Source: Leptolinea sp. HRD-7 (lineage in GTDB: Bacteria > Chloroflexota > Anaerolineae > Anaerolineales > Anaerolineaceae). Taken from it: 64,000 nt of DNA. A program made the translations under genes and the position numbers. The stretch covers positions 186,001 through 250,000 of the forward strand of contig AP024710.1 in NCBI GenBank assembly GCA_024363285.1, given 5' to 3'. The stretch's first letter is position 1, and each line of letters starts with the position of its first letter. Below, piece by piece: positions 17,309 through 25,927 of the stretch. Under the pieces are notes generated by a model. That model was given only the letters and a program-made list of their open reading frames with translations, searched no databases and was not told the DNA's origin.

Positions 17309-18742
17309 TCAGTAAGCGCGAGCAAAGTAAACTTTCTCGTGAGCCGGTTTCCCGCAGACAATACACTTACCCGTGCCGCCTTCCTGTTCCAACGGGATAT
17401 TACGGGTGGTGGCTTTGGTATCCTCCTTAACTTTCGCCTCGCAGGCGGCGTCTCCACACCACCAGGAATACGCCCATCCGGTGCCCATAACTTCTTTCAG
17501 CTCATCATAGGATTTCGGATCGAAGATGTGGTCTTTTCGGAAGTTAAGGGCTTTCTGGTAAATACCCGCCTGGATCTGGTCGAGCATATCAGCCACAGTA
17601 TGAGCAGCACCTTCTTGCGGGACAAATGTTTTTCCATCGCGGCCGGGAATATCACGGCGGGCCATAGCAAAGGAACCTTTTTCTACATCTTTTGGCCCTA
17701 CTTCGATGCGCAGCGGTACGCCGCGCAGTTCCCAATCATTGAATTTAAATCCCGGGGTGACTTCCGAACGGTCATCTACCTTTACCCGGAATGCCGAAAG
17801 TTCACTCTTCAACTTATCCACCACAGGCATAACGGCTGCGCGTTCAGCGTCATTTTTATAGATGGGCACAATGACCACCTGGAACGGCGCCAAACGAGGC
17901 GGAAGCACCAGACCCTGGTCATCACCATGCGCCATGATAATTGCGCCTACAAACCGCGTGGAAAGGCCCCAGGAGGTCGTCCAGACGTGCTGGAGCGTAT
18001 TGTTCAAATCAAGGTATTGAATATCAAAGGCTTTGGCAAAATTCTGCCCCAGGAAGTGTGAGGTTCCAGCCTGAAGGGCTTTGGTATCTCCCATCATGGC
18101 TTCAATGCTATAGGTTTCTTTCGCGCCGGCAAAACGTTCTGTGGGGCTCTTACGGCCTTTGATAACCGGCACCGCGGCTTCTTTTTCGGCAAAATCGGCG
18201 TACACATCCAGCATACGCAGGGTTTCTTCTTCGGCTTCTTTCTGAGTGGCATGCGCAGTGTGGCCTTCTTGCCAGTAAAATTCCAATGTCCGAAGGAACA
18301 AGCGAGTACGCATTTCCCAACGGACAACATTAGCCCACTGGTTGATCAGCACAGGCAGGTCGCGGTACGATTTAATCCACTTGGAATACATATAACCAAT
18401 GACGGTTTCGGATGTGGGTCGGATGACCAGGGGTTCTTCCAGTTCCTGTCCTCCGCCGATGGTCACTATGGCCAGTTCAGGGGCAAAGCCTTCCACATGC
18501 TCTTTTTCCTTCTCAAGAAAGGATTTGGGGATGAGCAGAGGAAACGCGGCATTGACATGCCCGGTTTCTTTGAATCGTCTATCCAGTGACGCTTGCATAT
18601 TCTCCCAGAGCGCCCAGCCGTACGGGCGCACGACCATGCACCCACGAACCGGGGCGTAATCAGCCATTTCTGCGCGCTGGATCAGTGTGTTGTACCATTC
18701 AGAGTAATTTTCACTGCGGGTGGGGAGTTTTTCTTCAGCCAT
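17309..18742 (-). CDS. proS: Prolyl-tRNA synthetase (archaeal/eukaryotic-type, zinc-containing)
   Basis: A 477-aa class II aminoacyl-tRNA synthetase that charges tRNA-Pro. Class II motifs are seen in the N-terminal half (motif 2 in WANVVRWEMRTRLFLRTLEF; motif 3 near the end of the catalytic core). An anticodon-binding domain (APFQVVIVPIYK) comes next. The C-terminal zinc domain has CGDAACEAKV and CIVCGKPAHEKVYFARAY, and the protein ends in Tyr. This short form without an editing domain is the archaeal-like type used by Thermus, mycoplasmas and several other bacteria. It is separated from the LOG gene by 11 nt. Confidence 0.97.
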   Translation of the reverse strand: MAEEKLPTRSENYSEWYNTLIQRAEMADYAPVRGCMVVRPYGWALWENMQASLDRRFKETGHVNAAFPLLIPKSFLEKEKEHVEGFAPELAIVTIGGGQELEEPLVIRPTSETVIGYMYSKWIKSYRDLPVLINQWANVVRWEMRTRLFLRTLEFYWQEGHTAHATQKEAEEETLRMLDVYADFAEKEAAVPVIKGRKSPTERFAGAKETYSIEAMMGDTKALQAGTSHFLGQNFAKAFDIQYLDLNNTLQHVWTTSWGLSTRFVGAIIMAHGDDQGLVLPPRLAPFQVVIVPIYKNDAERAAVMPVVDKLKSELSAFRVKVDDRSEVTPGFKFNDWELRGVPLRIEVGPKDVEKGSFAMARRDIPGRDGKTFVPQEGAAHTVADMLDQIQAGIYQKALNFRKDHIFDPKSYDELKEVMGTGWAYSWWCGDAACEAKVKEDTKATTRNIPLEQEGGTGKCIVCGKPAHEKVYFARAY

Positions 18743-18753
18743 TGTTTACCATT

Positions 18754-19299
18754 TCATTCAAGTGAGATACGCGCTGTTAAAAAATTAAGCGCGGTATGTA
18801 CGTCAGATGCGAATTGGATGATGTCGCGGTCGTGTGATGTGATGAATTCACCCTGCTCGGCAATAAGTGTGTCAATCGTGGTTTTCCAGCCGGCTCCATA
18901 AAGAATCAATGGTTTAGGAGGAATAGCCTTTATCAGGATTTGATTCCACAGGATAGAAAGTTCAGCCAGTGTGCCTATACCACCAGGCATGGCGATAGCC
19001 GCATCACACCGATTGACCAGATTCATCAACCTGTCAGATAGCGCGCCATAACGCCACTCTTCCTTTACCCATTGATTGGGTTTAATAGGGCGAAAGGCTT
19101 CAATTTCGTCACAGGTCACTCCGATAACATGCCCACCAGCTTCACTAGCCCCTCTGGATGCCGCTTCCATAATGCCAATGTAACCACCGGTCATCACAGT
19201 GTGACCGGCTTTTGCCAGGGAGGTCCCCAGGTCAAAAGCCTGAAGGTAGTTGCCATCACCGGGTTTAGCCCCCGCGCCGCCAAACACAGCTACGATCAT
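18754..19299 (-). CDS. LOG family / TIGR00725-type Rossmann protein
   Basis: A 181-aa protein with a Rossmann fold and the family loop MPGGIGTLAE, plus VFGGAGAKPGDGNY near the N-terminus and MTGGYIGIMEAASRGASEAG. Relatives include phosphoribohydrolases that release cytokinin-like bases from nucleotide monophosphates, and uncharacterised nucleotide-binding proteins; here the exact substrate is unknown. The start is placed at 19299 rather than 19332. The ATG there overlaps the TGA of the preceding gene (ATGA) and has AAGGACGA upstream. Confidence 0.85.
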   Translation of the reverse strand: MIVAVFGGAGAKPGDGNYLQAFDLGTSLAKAGHTVMTGGYIGIMEAASRGASEAGGHVIGVTCDEIEAFRPIKPNQWVKEEWRYGALSDRLMNLVNRCDAAIAMPGGIGTLAELSILWNQILIKAIPPKPLILYGAGWKTTIDTLIAEQGEFITSHDRDIIQFASDVHTALNFLTARISLE

Positions 19300-19622
19300 T
19301 TGAGTTCGTCCTTTGCGATGGGTGTATCCCATTCACGGGTATAGTTGAGGGCCAGTTTATCCATAACCGCTTTTTCCAGGTCGATGCCATTCAACCTTGC
19401 GAGTTGAAGAAGGTACAGTGTAACATCTGCCAGTTCGCCGGATAGCTCATCTTTGTCACGTGTCTGTTCAGTCCACTGGAAATGCTCAAGGATCTCAGAT
19501 GCTTCCAGAGACAGGGAGATGGCAATATTACGCGATGATTGTTTCCGCGGACTGCCGGGGTCATACCAGCCTTTCGCGCGTACAAAATCATCCATCGCCT
19601 GAGAAAGTTCACTCAGGTCCAT
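19296..19622 (-). CDS. MazG-like nucleotide pyrophosphohydrolase (dCTPase/RS21-C6 type)
   Basis: A 108-aa all-helical protein. Its metal-binding pattern is that of small MazG-like NTP pyrophosphohydrolases: Glu40 and Glu43 in LEASEILEHFQW, then Glu63 and Asp66 in GELADVTLYLLQLA. They hydrolyse a non-canonical or excess dNTP to the monophosphate and pyrophosphate, working as a tetramer or dimer. It overlaps the next gene by 4 bases. It is unrelated in domain length to the large MazG at 38.2-39.4 kb. Confidence 0.88.
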   Translation of the reverse strand: MDLSELSQAMDDFVRAKGWYDPGSPRKQSSRNIAISLSLEASEILEHFQWTEQTRDKDELSGELADVTLYLLQLARLNGIDLEKAVMDKLALNYTREWDTPIAKDELK

Positions 19623-19663
19623 TCAGCCTCCATCTGTCAAAGGAATGGGCTAATTATACCCGT

Positions 19664-20755
19664 TCACTCTGTCCATGCTTCATCTACCAGGCGGTTCAGG
19701 TATCGTTCCGCCACTTCGAGGATAACGATATCCGGTTTTTCTTCGGCGATCAGGTTGCGGTCAACCATCCAACCGGAGACATACACACACCGGCTGAAGT
19801 GCTCTGAGGTGAACGGCTGCAATCCATTGAAAAAGGAATCGCGGAAGATCACGGCTCTGGGCAGCTTTTTGTCGGGCATTACGGTGATCATCTGTCCGGC
19901 GGGAGGGTCCTTTAAGCCGCGCGAGGGTTTATTAAAGAGCGCGTGAAGAGCCATAAAAGTCTCATTAACCTCCCCTTTTAAATGGATCAGCGCGGCCAGG
20001 TCACCCGATGCTATTTCTGGTACCTGTTTAAAATCGGTCAATGGATGCGGTTTCAAAATAGGGAAACCTGGCTGCAGGTTCATCAGAATGGCATCATAGG
20101 CCGCCCGCGCGCCCACTGGATTCCAGTGTGTATCTGTTTTGAAATAGACTGGTGCCTCTTTCGCATTCTCCAGCATAACAGGACGTAGATCCAGCACATT
20201 TACACCCGACCCGCGCAGAGAAGTGACTATCTGGTCTGCCCAGGTTGGGTTATCAGCCCGCGCGATCCCATCAGGCAGGAACTGCGGGTAAATGGTCTCT
20301 TTATTAGGCGCGATCACGAACAGAAAAGTGATCCCCTCATTTGCCAGCAAACGCTGCATTTGCACCAGGTTTGACCGGATGATTGTGGTCTGGTTATCGG
20401 TCAACGGATTTACCCGTTGGTAGTAATCAAGATTACCTTCGTTGGTGTAATACATCCAGCCGTCTTTTCCCAACAATACCTGCGGAAAAACCGTCTCCCG
20501 GAGCACATTAAAACGGGTCCAGTATTCCAGCCGTATGAGGTAGTCACGCTGAAAGAAGTTATTGTTAAAACTATTCCCGTAATTTCGGGGGAAATCTACG
20601 ATAGAAGAAAAACTTACCCTTCCTGTCCCCTGATTTAATAGATCCGCCGGATTTGCCCAGCGTGTGAACATGCCAAACACACCCAGCAATATCAAAGCAA
20701 CGATCAGGAAAAAGGCGATGGTACTGGAGTGCTTCGATTTGACCCGGTCTGTCAT
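19664..20755 (-). CDS. AlgJ/AlgX-like SGNH-type O-acetylation protein
   Basis: A 363-aa protein with one N-terminal membrane anchor (about 13-31, FFLIVALILLGVFGMF) and an extracytoplasmic SGNH/GDSL-like domain. Signatures are GKDGWMYYTNEG, VIAPNKETIYPQFLP, KTDTHWNPVGARAAYDA (the catalytic Asp-His pair) and FRDSFFNG (the nucleophile Ser block). AlgJ and AlgX accept acetyl groups passed through a membrane acyltransferase and acetylate an exopolysaccharide. It begins 1 nt after the MBOAT gene, so the pair acts as one machine. The modified polymer is unknown; alginate genes are not here. Confidence 0.85.
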   Translation of the reverse strand: MTDRVKSKHSSTIAFFLIVALILLGVFGMFTRWANPADLLNQGTGRVSFSSIVDFPRNYGNSFNNNFFQRDYLIRLEYWTRFNVLRETVFPQVLLGKDGWMYYTNEGNLDYYQRVNPLTDNQTTIIRSNLVQMQRLLANEGITFLFVIAPNKETIYPQFLPDGIARADNPTWADQIVTSLRGSGVNVLDLRPVMLENAKEAPVYFKTDTHWNPVGARAAYDAILMNLQPGFPILKPHPLTDFKQVPEIASGDLAALIHLKGEVNETFMALHALFNKPSRGLKDPPAGQMITVMPDKKLPRAVIFRDSFFNGLQPFTSEHFSRCVYVSGWMVDRNLIAEEKPDIVILEVAERYLNRLVDEAWTE

Positions 20756-20756
20756 A

Positions 20757-22205
20757 CTAAAAGTTCCCGTAAATATAGGGTTGAAATGTAGAGCCGGCTA
20801 TGGCAATCAGGCTGACAGCCAGAAGCGTAAGACTTAAAACAGTTTTTATCCGCTCATCGGTTGTCCATGGCAGGTGTTTTTGTAAGAAACCAACAACCGG
20901 GAAGGAAAAAAACAACCCCATTGCCAGAGTCAACCATATACTGGCTGTCGGTGGGTACAACACAGAATACGGCGTTGGCGAGGTGCTGGTTCTAATTCCG
21001 ACCAGATTCTGCAAAAATCCCAAGGCAAATGCCGGACTGTTCGATCGGAAAAACACCCAGGCAACCATTACTATCAGTAACGTCCAAATCCGTTGAAGGA
21101 TTTCCGGGCTCTTTTTTAGCCATTTTCCAAACCCGGAATTTTCGGCACATATTGCCAATCCATGCAGTAGTCCCCATATTAAGAAGTTGACGGTCACACC
21201 ATGCCACAGACCGGTTAAGAAAAACACGATCAATGTGTTGGTATAAGTATTCAGCCATTTTAATCCGGCAGCGCGCTTGCGTTCCAGCGGGAAGAACACA
21301 ATCTCTCGGAACCAGCCGGAAAGAGACATGTGCCACCTACGCCAGAACTCCGCGATGCTCTTCGCGGAATAGGGATAGTTGAAGTTTTCCGGAACTCGGA
21401 TCCCAAATATCATCCCAAGTCCGATGGCCATATCGGAATAACCGGAAAAATCAAAATAGATCTGCAGGGTATAACAGATGAGCACCAGCCAGGCGTTGGA
21501 GGCTGAAAGGTTCGGCAGAACCTGATCAAACACGCCATGATCCACCATCAGGCTGAGCCGGTCGGCAATAACGGCTTTCTTGGCCAACCCCAGAATAAAC
21601 CGGCGAACCCCTTCCCCGGCTAGAGTCAGGTCAAAGGAACGCGCGCCCAGATTTCCGGAAACCTGCCGGTAGCGAGTGATCGGGCCAGCCACAACTTTTG
21701 GGAAAGCGGTCATAAACTCAGCAAACCGCCAGAGGCTTTCTTCCGCGGAAGCACGTCCAGCCGAAATATCCAACAGATAAGCTATCGCGCTGAAACTGTA
21801 GAATGAGATGCCTACAGGCAGCGCGATACTCTTGAGCAAATACGGTTCCAGTTTGCTAAAAGACACGGCTGAAACATTTTCACGCAGACTGGTTATCCAT
21901 CCGGGCCCGTACGCGACAAGAAATTTAAAACCTAGCATCAGCGCGATATTAAAGAAAACACCGGCAATTAAAATTTTCGTGGTGGGTGTTTTCGTTTCAC
22001 GCCTGGTTTGCAGGATCCTGCCCAGTGAAAAATTAACCAGGGTAGAGATCAGGATGACCGGGAACATCAAAGGTCCGGCCCACAGGCAGAACAACAGGCT
22101 GGCCGTGGTGAACACCCATGGGCGGCCTTTGTCGCCTGCCATCAGGTAGGCGGCAAGTGTCAAGGGAAGAAAGGCAAAGAGGAACAGCGGCGAGGTAAAA
22201 TTCAT
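20757..22205 (-). CDS. MBOAT family O-acyltransferase (AlgI/DltB-like)
   Basis: A 482-aa integral membrane protein with about ten or more helices. MBOAT signatures include PKVVAGPITRYRQV, DFSGYSDMAIGLG with EFWRRWHMSLSGW, and the catalytic His in GLWHGVTVNFLIWGLLHG. It moves an acetyl group from a cytoplasmic donor across the membrane to the AlgJ-like partner encoded next. Its ATG overlaps the murE stop (TGATG), so it is translationally coupled to peptidoglycan precursor synthesis. That coupling suggests the acceptor is a cell-wall polymer, which is an inference. Confidence 0.93.
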   Translation of the reverse strand: MNFTSPLFLFAFLPLTLAAYLMAGDKGRPWVFTTASLLFCLWAGPLMFPVILISTLVNFSLGRILQTRRETKTPTTKILIAGVFFNIALMLGFKFLVAYGPGWITSLRENVSAVSFSKLEPYLLKSIALPVGISFYSFSAIAYLLDISAGRASAEESLWRFAEFMTAFPKVVAGPITRYRQVSGNLGARSFDLTLAGEGVRRFILGLAKKAVIADRLSLMVDHGVFDQVLPNLSASNAWLVLICYTLQIYFDFSGYSDMAIGLGMIFGIRVPENFNYPYSAKSIAEFWRRWHMSLSGWFREIVFFPLERKRAAGLKWLNTYTNTLIVFFLTGLWHGVTVNFLIWGLLHGLAICAENSGFGKWLKKSPEILQRIWTLLIVMVAWVFFRSNSPAFALGFLQNLVGIRTSTSPTPYSVLYPPTASIWLTLAMGLFFSFPVVGFLQKHLPWTTDERIKTVLSLTLLAVSLIAIAGSTFQPYIYGNF

Positions 22206-23779
22206 CAGGCTGACGGCAGTGTAGGCATTGAAGGACCTTCTATTCCCAGCTTTTCAGCAAGGGCTGCCCTCAACGCCGTTCGATCATCCCATGGGTATTC
22301 CACAGTCCCAAAACACATCGACTGTTCATGTCCTTTTCCGCAGGATATCACCAGGTCGCCCGGCTGAGCCATTCCAACCGCTTTACGGATGGCTTCTCGC
22401 CGGTCAGGAATTCGATAGAAACTCTGTCCCTCTGTTCCACCTTTAGCGGCCGCTGCTCGGGCCATTTCCGCCAGGATATCGGTCAACGATTCTGTCCGAG
22501 GATCTTCCGCTGTGATTATTGAGACATCAGCGTATTCCTGCGAGATCTCAGCCATTAAGCGCCGTTTATCACGATCACGCAAACCGGCTGAGCCGAATAC
22601 TGCAATTACCCGCCCGTTGGTCATCTGACGGGCAGTTTCCAGAGCCCGCAATAAGGCGTTGGGGGTATGGGCAAAATCCACAATGGCGGTGAAATCCTGT
22701 CCCATATTGATACGTTCCATGCGTCCGGGAACAGTTTTTAATGAAGCAATGCCTTCCGCTACGATCTCTGGAGGTATTTTTAAGCCATCCACACAGGCCG
22801 TGTAAGCCGCCAGGCAATTGGAGACATTGTAAGTGCCAACCAGGTTGCAGGTCACCGGTTGCCTTGTCTGTTCCGAGACTATTACGAAATTTAAACCATT
22901 GGGTGTGTAACGAATATCTTCAGCCCGGTAATCGGCGCTGGTATTCACTTTGTTCAGACTATAGCTTCGCTGATTGCGCCCGGAAATTCCGTGAAGGTAA
23001 TCATACGAGACATCGTCCATATTTAAAACGGCCAGACGAGGATTCCCATGCTGCTTTACGGTAGTATCCTCCAGCATTCGGAACAGCAGCCCCTTCGCGT
23101 GACGATATGCTTCATACGAGCCATGGAAATCAAGGTGTTCATGGGTAATGTTGGTAACAACAGCTATATCAAACTCACAAGCCGTCACCCGATGTTGCGC
23201 CAGTCCATGTGATGTAGATTCGAGTACCACATGGGTAAGTCCGGCAGAATCCATACGGGACAGATAACGTTGAATATCAGGCGCTTCAGGGGTAGTGACG
23301 TGCAGACCGGTATCCAATACTTCGTCGCCAATCACCGCGTTTACTGTAGAGATAATACCCGCGTGCAAACCAGCACGAAGCATTATCTGGAAAATAAAAT
23401 TAGATGTGGTGGTCTTGCCGTCTGTACCGGTCACTCCTATAACAGTCAGATTACGGGCCGGATGCCCATAAAAAGCAGCGGCGATATACGCCAGCATCTC
23501 ACGGGAATTACCGGCCTGAATGTATGGAACCGCAATATTCTCTTCCAACGGCTTCTCACCGATAACCCCGGAAGCACCATTTTCCAACGCCTGGCGTATG
23601 TAACGGTGACCGTCAGCGTTCTCACCACTAATGGCAAAGAACAGATTTCCCGGCTGTACACTCCGCGAATCCATTGAAAGGCCGGTTATACGAGCGTTAT
23701 TCCACTCGCCTACCAGTCGATATCGGCAGGGGACATCGGAAAGTAATTGCTGCAGGGATTGTTTCAAGAATCCGGTCAT
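22205..23779 (-). CDS. murE: UDP-N-acetylmuramoyl-tripeptide synthetase (MurE)
   Basis: A 524-aa Mur ligase that adds the third amino acid to UDP-MurNAc-L-Ala-D-Glu in the cytoplasm. The N-terminal UDP-binding domain ends in MDSRSVQPGNLFFAISG, the ATP loop is GVTGTDGKTTT (115-125), and the carbamylated Lys is expected in YEAYRHAKGLLF. In the specificity loop near residue 422 the usual DNPR of meso-diaminopimelate enzymes is replaced by EDPR, so the third residue (DAP, Lys or ornithine) is not certain. Only murE of the Mur set is present here. The start codon has no ribosome binding site and a promoter almost directly upstream. Confidence 0.95.
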   Translation of the reverse strand: MTGFLKQSLQQLLSDVPCRYRLVGEWNNARITGLSMDSRSVQPGNLFFAISGENADGHRYIRQALENGASGVIGEKPLEENIAVPYIQAGNSREMLAYIAAAFYGHPARNLTVIGVTGTDGKTTTSNFIFQIMLRAGLHAGIISTVNAVIGDEVLDTGLHVTTPEAPDIQRYLSRMDSAGLTHVVLESTSHGLAQHRVTACEFDIAVVTNITHEHLDFHGSYEAYRHAKGLLFRMLEDTTVKQHGNPRLAVLNMDDVSYDYLHGISGRNQRSYSLNKVNTSADYRAEDIRYTPNGLNFVIVSEQTRQPVTCNLVGTYNVSNCLAAYTACVDGLKIPPEIVAEGIASLKTVPGRMERINMGQDFTAIVDFAHTPNALLRALETARQMTNGRVIAVFGSAGLRDRDKRRLMAEISQEYADVSIITAEDPRTESLTDILAEMARAAAAKGGTEGQSFYRIPDRREAIRKAVGMAQPGDLVISCGKGHEQSMCFGTVEYPWDDRTALRAALAEKLGIEGPSMPTLPSA

Positions 23780-23793
23780 ACGAGTATAAGTTT

Positions 23794-23822
23794 ATTCTAC
23801 CTTGAAAATTGCCCATCTTCAA
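23794..23822 (-). promoter_or_regulatory. Promoter of the murE operon
   Basis: On the minus strand TTGAAG (rc of 23817-23822), a 17-nt spacer and TAGAAT (rc of 23794-23799) form a good sigma-70-like promoter. The -10 ends 15 nt before the ATG at 23779, so the 5' leader would be only about 8 nt and has no Shine-Dalgarno. Confidence 0.6.
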
Positions 23823-23841
23823 AGTTGAAACTGGTAACCAA

Positions 23842-23863
23842 AGAGCGGCCTTACGGCCGCTCT
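23842..23863 (-). terminator. Hairpin terminator of the atp cluster
   Basis: AGAGCGGCC-TTAC-GGCCGCTCT is a perfect 9-bp GC-rich stem with a 4-nt loop, 27 nt past the atpF/H stop. It is followed on the minus strand by TTTGG, a short U-run, so termination may be partial. It separates the atp cluster from murE. Confidence 0.65.
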
Positions 23864-23889
23864 AAACAAATTATCAAAGGAATTTATTT

Positions 23890-24630
23890 TTAGTTCAAGC
23901 TCTGCCGCAGATTTTGCAATTGACCGGAAACGGAACCATCAAGAACACGATCGCCCACTTTAATCACCAGTCCGCCGAGAATGGAGGGATCAACCTTAAA
24001 GCTGACAGCCGCGCTGCCGCCAAGGACGCCCAAAACATCTTTCTTCACAAGCTCCTGTTCGCTGCTGCTTAGCGGTAGAGCGCTGGTAACTTCAGCACCG
24101 GTACCCTTGATTGAGCCAACCTTATCAAGCAGAGCCACCTTGCCAGATTTTACGCCGCTGAAGAATTCGTCTAAAAGAGCATGCTGGCGTTTTTCATCCA
24201 ACGATTCTCCGATGAGCTTCTGGGTGGAGGCAATGGCCAGGGCGGCCACCTGTCCCCGGATCTCGCCAAGGATACGATTACGTTCCTGTTCGAGTTCGGC
24301 GGCGGCAGCTTCGCGAGCTTTTGCCGCGTCAGCTTCGATGGCAGCGCGGATATCACGTCCGGCAGCGTCAGCCTGTTCAGACGCGGCACGGATCAATTCT
24401 GCCGCTTGAGCACGAGCGTCCGCAATAATCTTTTCGGCTTCCTTTTCCGCGTTCGCGCGGGCTTCTGATGCCACCTGGGCGTCTTCCAATCCCTGAGCGA
24501 TTGTCTTACGGCGTTTCTCCAGCATTTCAATCATCGGTTTGTACGCCCATTTCTTGAGGGTCACAAACACGATGACAAACATCAATATCTGGACAATGAT
24601 ATATCCAAGGTTAAGTCCTAGTGCTTCCAA
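23890..24630 (-). CDS. atpF: ATP synthase subunit b fused to the C-terminal part of subunit delta
   Basis: A 246-aa fusion. Residues 8-26 are the single membrane helix of subunit b and about 30-160 form its long charged coiled stalk (ALA/GLU-rich, REAAAAELEQERNRILGEI). From about 178 to the end the sequence switches to the C-terminal domain of subunit delta, with ALPLSSSEQELV and the hallmark DPSILGGLVIKVGDRVLD (214-231). The delta N-terminal helical domain that caps F1 is not visible. In most bacteria b and delta are separate genes; b-delta fusions are known in mycobacteria. It closes the cluster and is followed by a terminator, so no F1 gene follows. Confidence 0.88.
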   Translation of the reverse strand: MEALGLNLGYIIVQILMFVIVFVTLKKWAYKPMIEMLEKRRKTIAQGLEDAQVASEARANAEKEAEKIIADARAQAAELIRAASEQADAAGRDIRAAIEADAAKAREAAAAELEQERNRILGEIRGQVAALAIASTQKLIGESLDEKRQHALLDEFFSGVKSGKVALLDKVGSIKGTGAEVTSALPLSSSEQELVKKDVLGVLGGSAAVSFKVDPSILGGLVIKVGDRVLDGSVSGQLQNLRQSLN

Positions 24631-24660
24631 AGTTTTGCTCCTTTCCCGGGTCCAGATCGA

Positions 24661-24897
24661 TTAGAGAACAAAGAGCATCAAGAAGGCGATCACCAGACAG
24701 TAAATGGCGATGGCTTCTGAGAAAGCGATACCGAGGATCATGTTGGTCATCAGGTTGCCGGTGGCATCCGGGTTGCGGGCCATGCCGCCCAACGCGCCGT
24801 GAACACTTAAGCCAATGCCAATACCGCCGCCCAACGCGCCGATCATGGAAAGGCCTGCGCCGATAAATTTTGCCGCTTGAACGATACTACCTTCCAT
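24661..24897 (-). CDS. atpE: ATP synthase subunit c
   Basis: A 78-aa hairpin protein of two membrane helices that forms the rotor ring of Fo. The polar loop ARNPD (40-44) is conserved, and Glu61 (GIAFSEAIAIY) is the ion-carrying acid. No Na+ signature (Gln in helix 1, Ser/Thr after the Glu) is seen, so proton coupling is expected. It lies 30 nt ahead of the b-delta fusion. Confidence 0.97.
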   Translation of the reverse strand: MEGSIVQAAKFIGAGLSMIGALGGGIGIGLSVHGALGGMARNPDATGNLMTNMILGIAFSEAIAIYCLVIAFLMLFVL

Positions 24898-24937
24898 CTT
24901 GACTCCTTATCACAATACCCGCGAATGAATTTTGGAA

Positions 24938-25927
24938 TTATGCATGCTCTTCTTCATGCCCGCCATGGCCTTGAGTGGCCATTGACATGAAGATCATGGT
25001 TAGCATACCGAATACAGCGGCCTGGATCAGGCCAATGAAAACTTCAAAAAGTACAATGAAAGCCGGCATGAATACCGGAAGCATTGAACTTACAAGGAAC
25101 AACAATACAGAACCGGCGAATACGTTACCAAACAACCGGAAGGTGAACGAGAGGATCTTTGACAATTCAGAGATCGTCTCCAGCAAACCAACCAGAAAGT
25201 CCATAGCGCCAAAGAACGGTTTTGTCCACAGAGTCTTCACGTTGAAGAACTTACTGAAATAATCTATTCCCTGCGCGCGGTAACCCACTACCTGAGTCAT
25301 GATCACCGAGATGAGAGCCAGAGCGGCCGTGAAGTTTAAGTCGGTGGCTGCAGGGCGGACAAAGGGAACGAGCGCATACCCGCCTTCATGTACCGCCTCA
25401 CTTCCGCCTTTGACAATGGTCGCCAGAAAACCGGGGATCAGGGTCAGTAATGGAACGCCGTGGGCAGATTCTTCCAGTTTACCGATGCTATCTACACCCG
25501 GGATCATTTCCATCCAGTTGGCGACAAGAACAACAAGAACGATGGTCATAAAGTACGGGAAGATCGTGGCGGTCCACTTTCCGGCATTTGACTCGGTCAT
25601 GTTCCATAGATATTCCGCCAGCATTTCAAGAACGCCCGTGATACCTTTGGGCGCGTTTATACCGCTTTTCTCATAATCTTTCTTTACCTTATATCCCAGT
25701 AAAAGAACAATGATGTTGGCCAGGATTATGGCAACCATCGTATTGGTCAGGTAAAAAGATCCGATGATCGGCAGCGTGAAAAGCGGCTCATGTGTCAGGT
25801 TTTCAGGTGCAACCTGAATATGCGGCTGAACCGGCGGGAAGTAATTCGCGCCTATCACACCCAGAATGATACAGGCTAACAAAATCCAACGGTTGACGCC
25901 CCAGCGCCATTTACTCTTGGCTTCCAA
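24938..25927 (-). CDS. atpB: ATP synthase subunit a
   Basis: About 329 aa; stator subunit a of Fo that forms the proton half-channels. The essential arginine is in LSFTFRLFGNVFAGSV, and the C-terminal helix continues to a His-rich tail (GHGGHEEEH). The frame stays open to an ATG at 25990, deep inside atpZ. I place the start at TTG 25927, because GGAGGA stands 8 nt before it and the Arg-rich stretch upstream of it is only atpZ read in another frame. This gives a 17-base overlap with atpZ. Confidence 0.9.
   Translation of the reverse strand: MEAKSKWRWGVNRWILLACIILGVIGANYFPPVQPHIQVAPENLTHEPLFTLPIIGSFYLTNTMVAIILANIIVLLLGYKVKKDYEKSGINAPKGITGVLEMLAEYLWNMTESNAGKWTATIFPYFMTIVLVVLVANWMEMIPGVDSIGKLEESAHGVPLLTLIPGFLATIVKGGSEAVHEGGYALVPFVRPAATDLNFTAALALISVIMTQVVGYRAQGIDYFSKFFNVKTLWTKPFFGAMDFLVGLLETISELSKILSFTFRLFGNVFAGSVLLFLVSSMLPVFMPAFIVLFEVFIGLIQAAVFGMLTMIFMSMATQGHGGHEEEHA

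Noticed and set aside
17339..18061. 240-aa plus-strand frame opposite proS
   Set aside because: Antisense to a certain gene with complete class II synthetase motifs.
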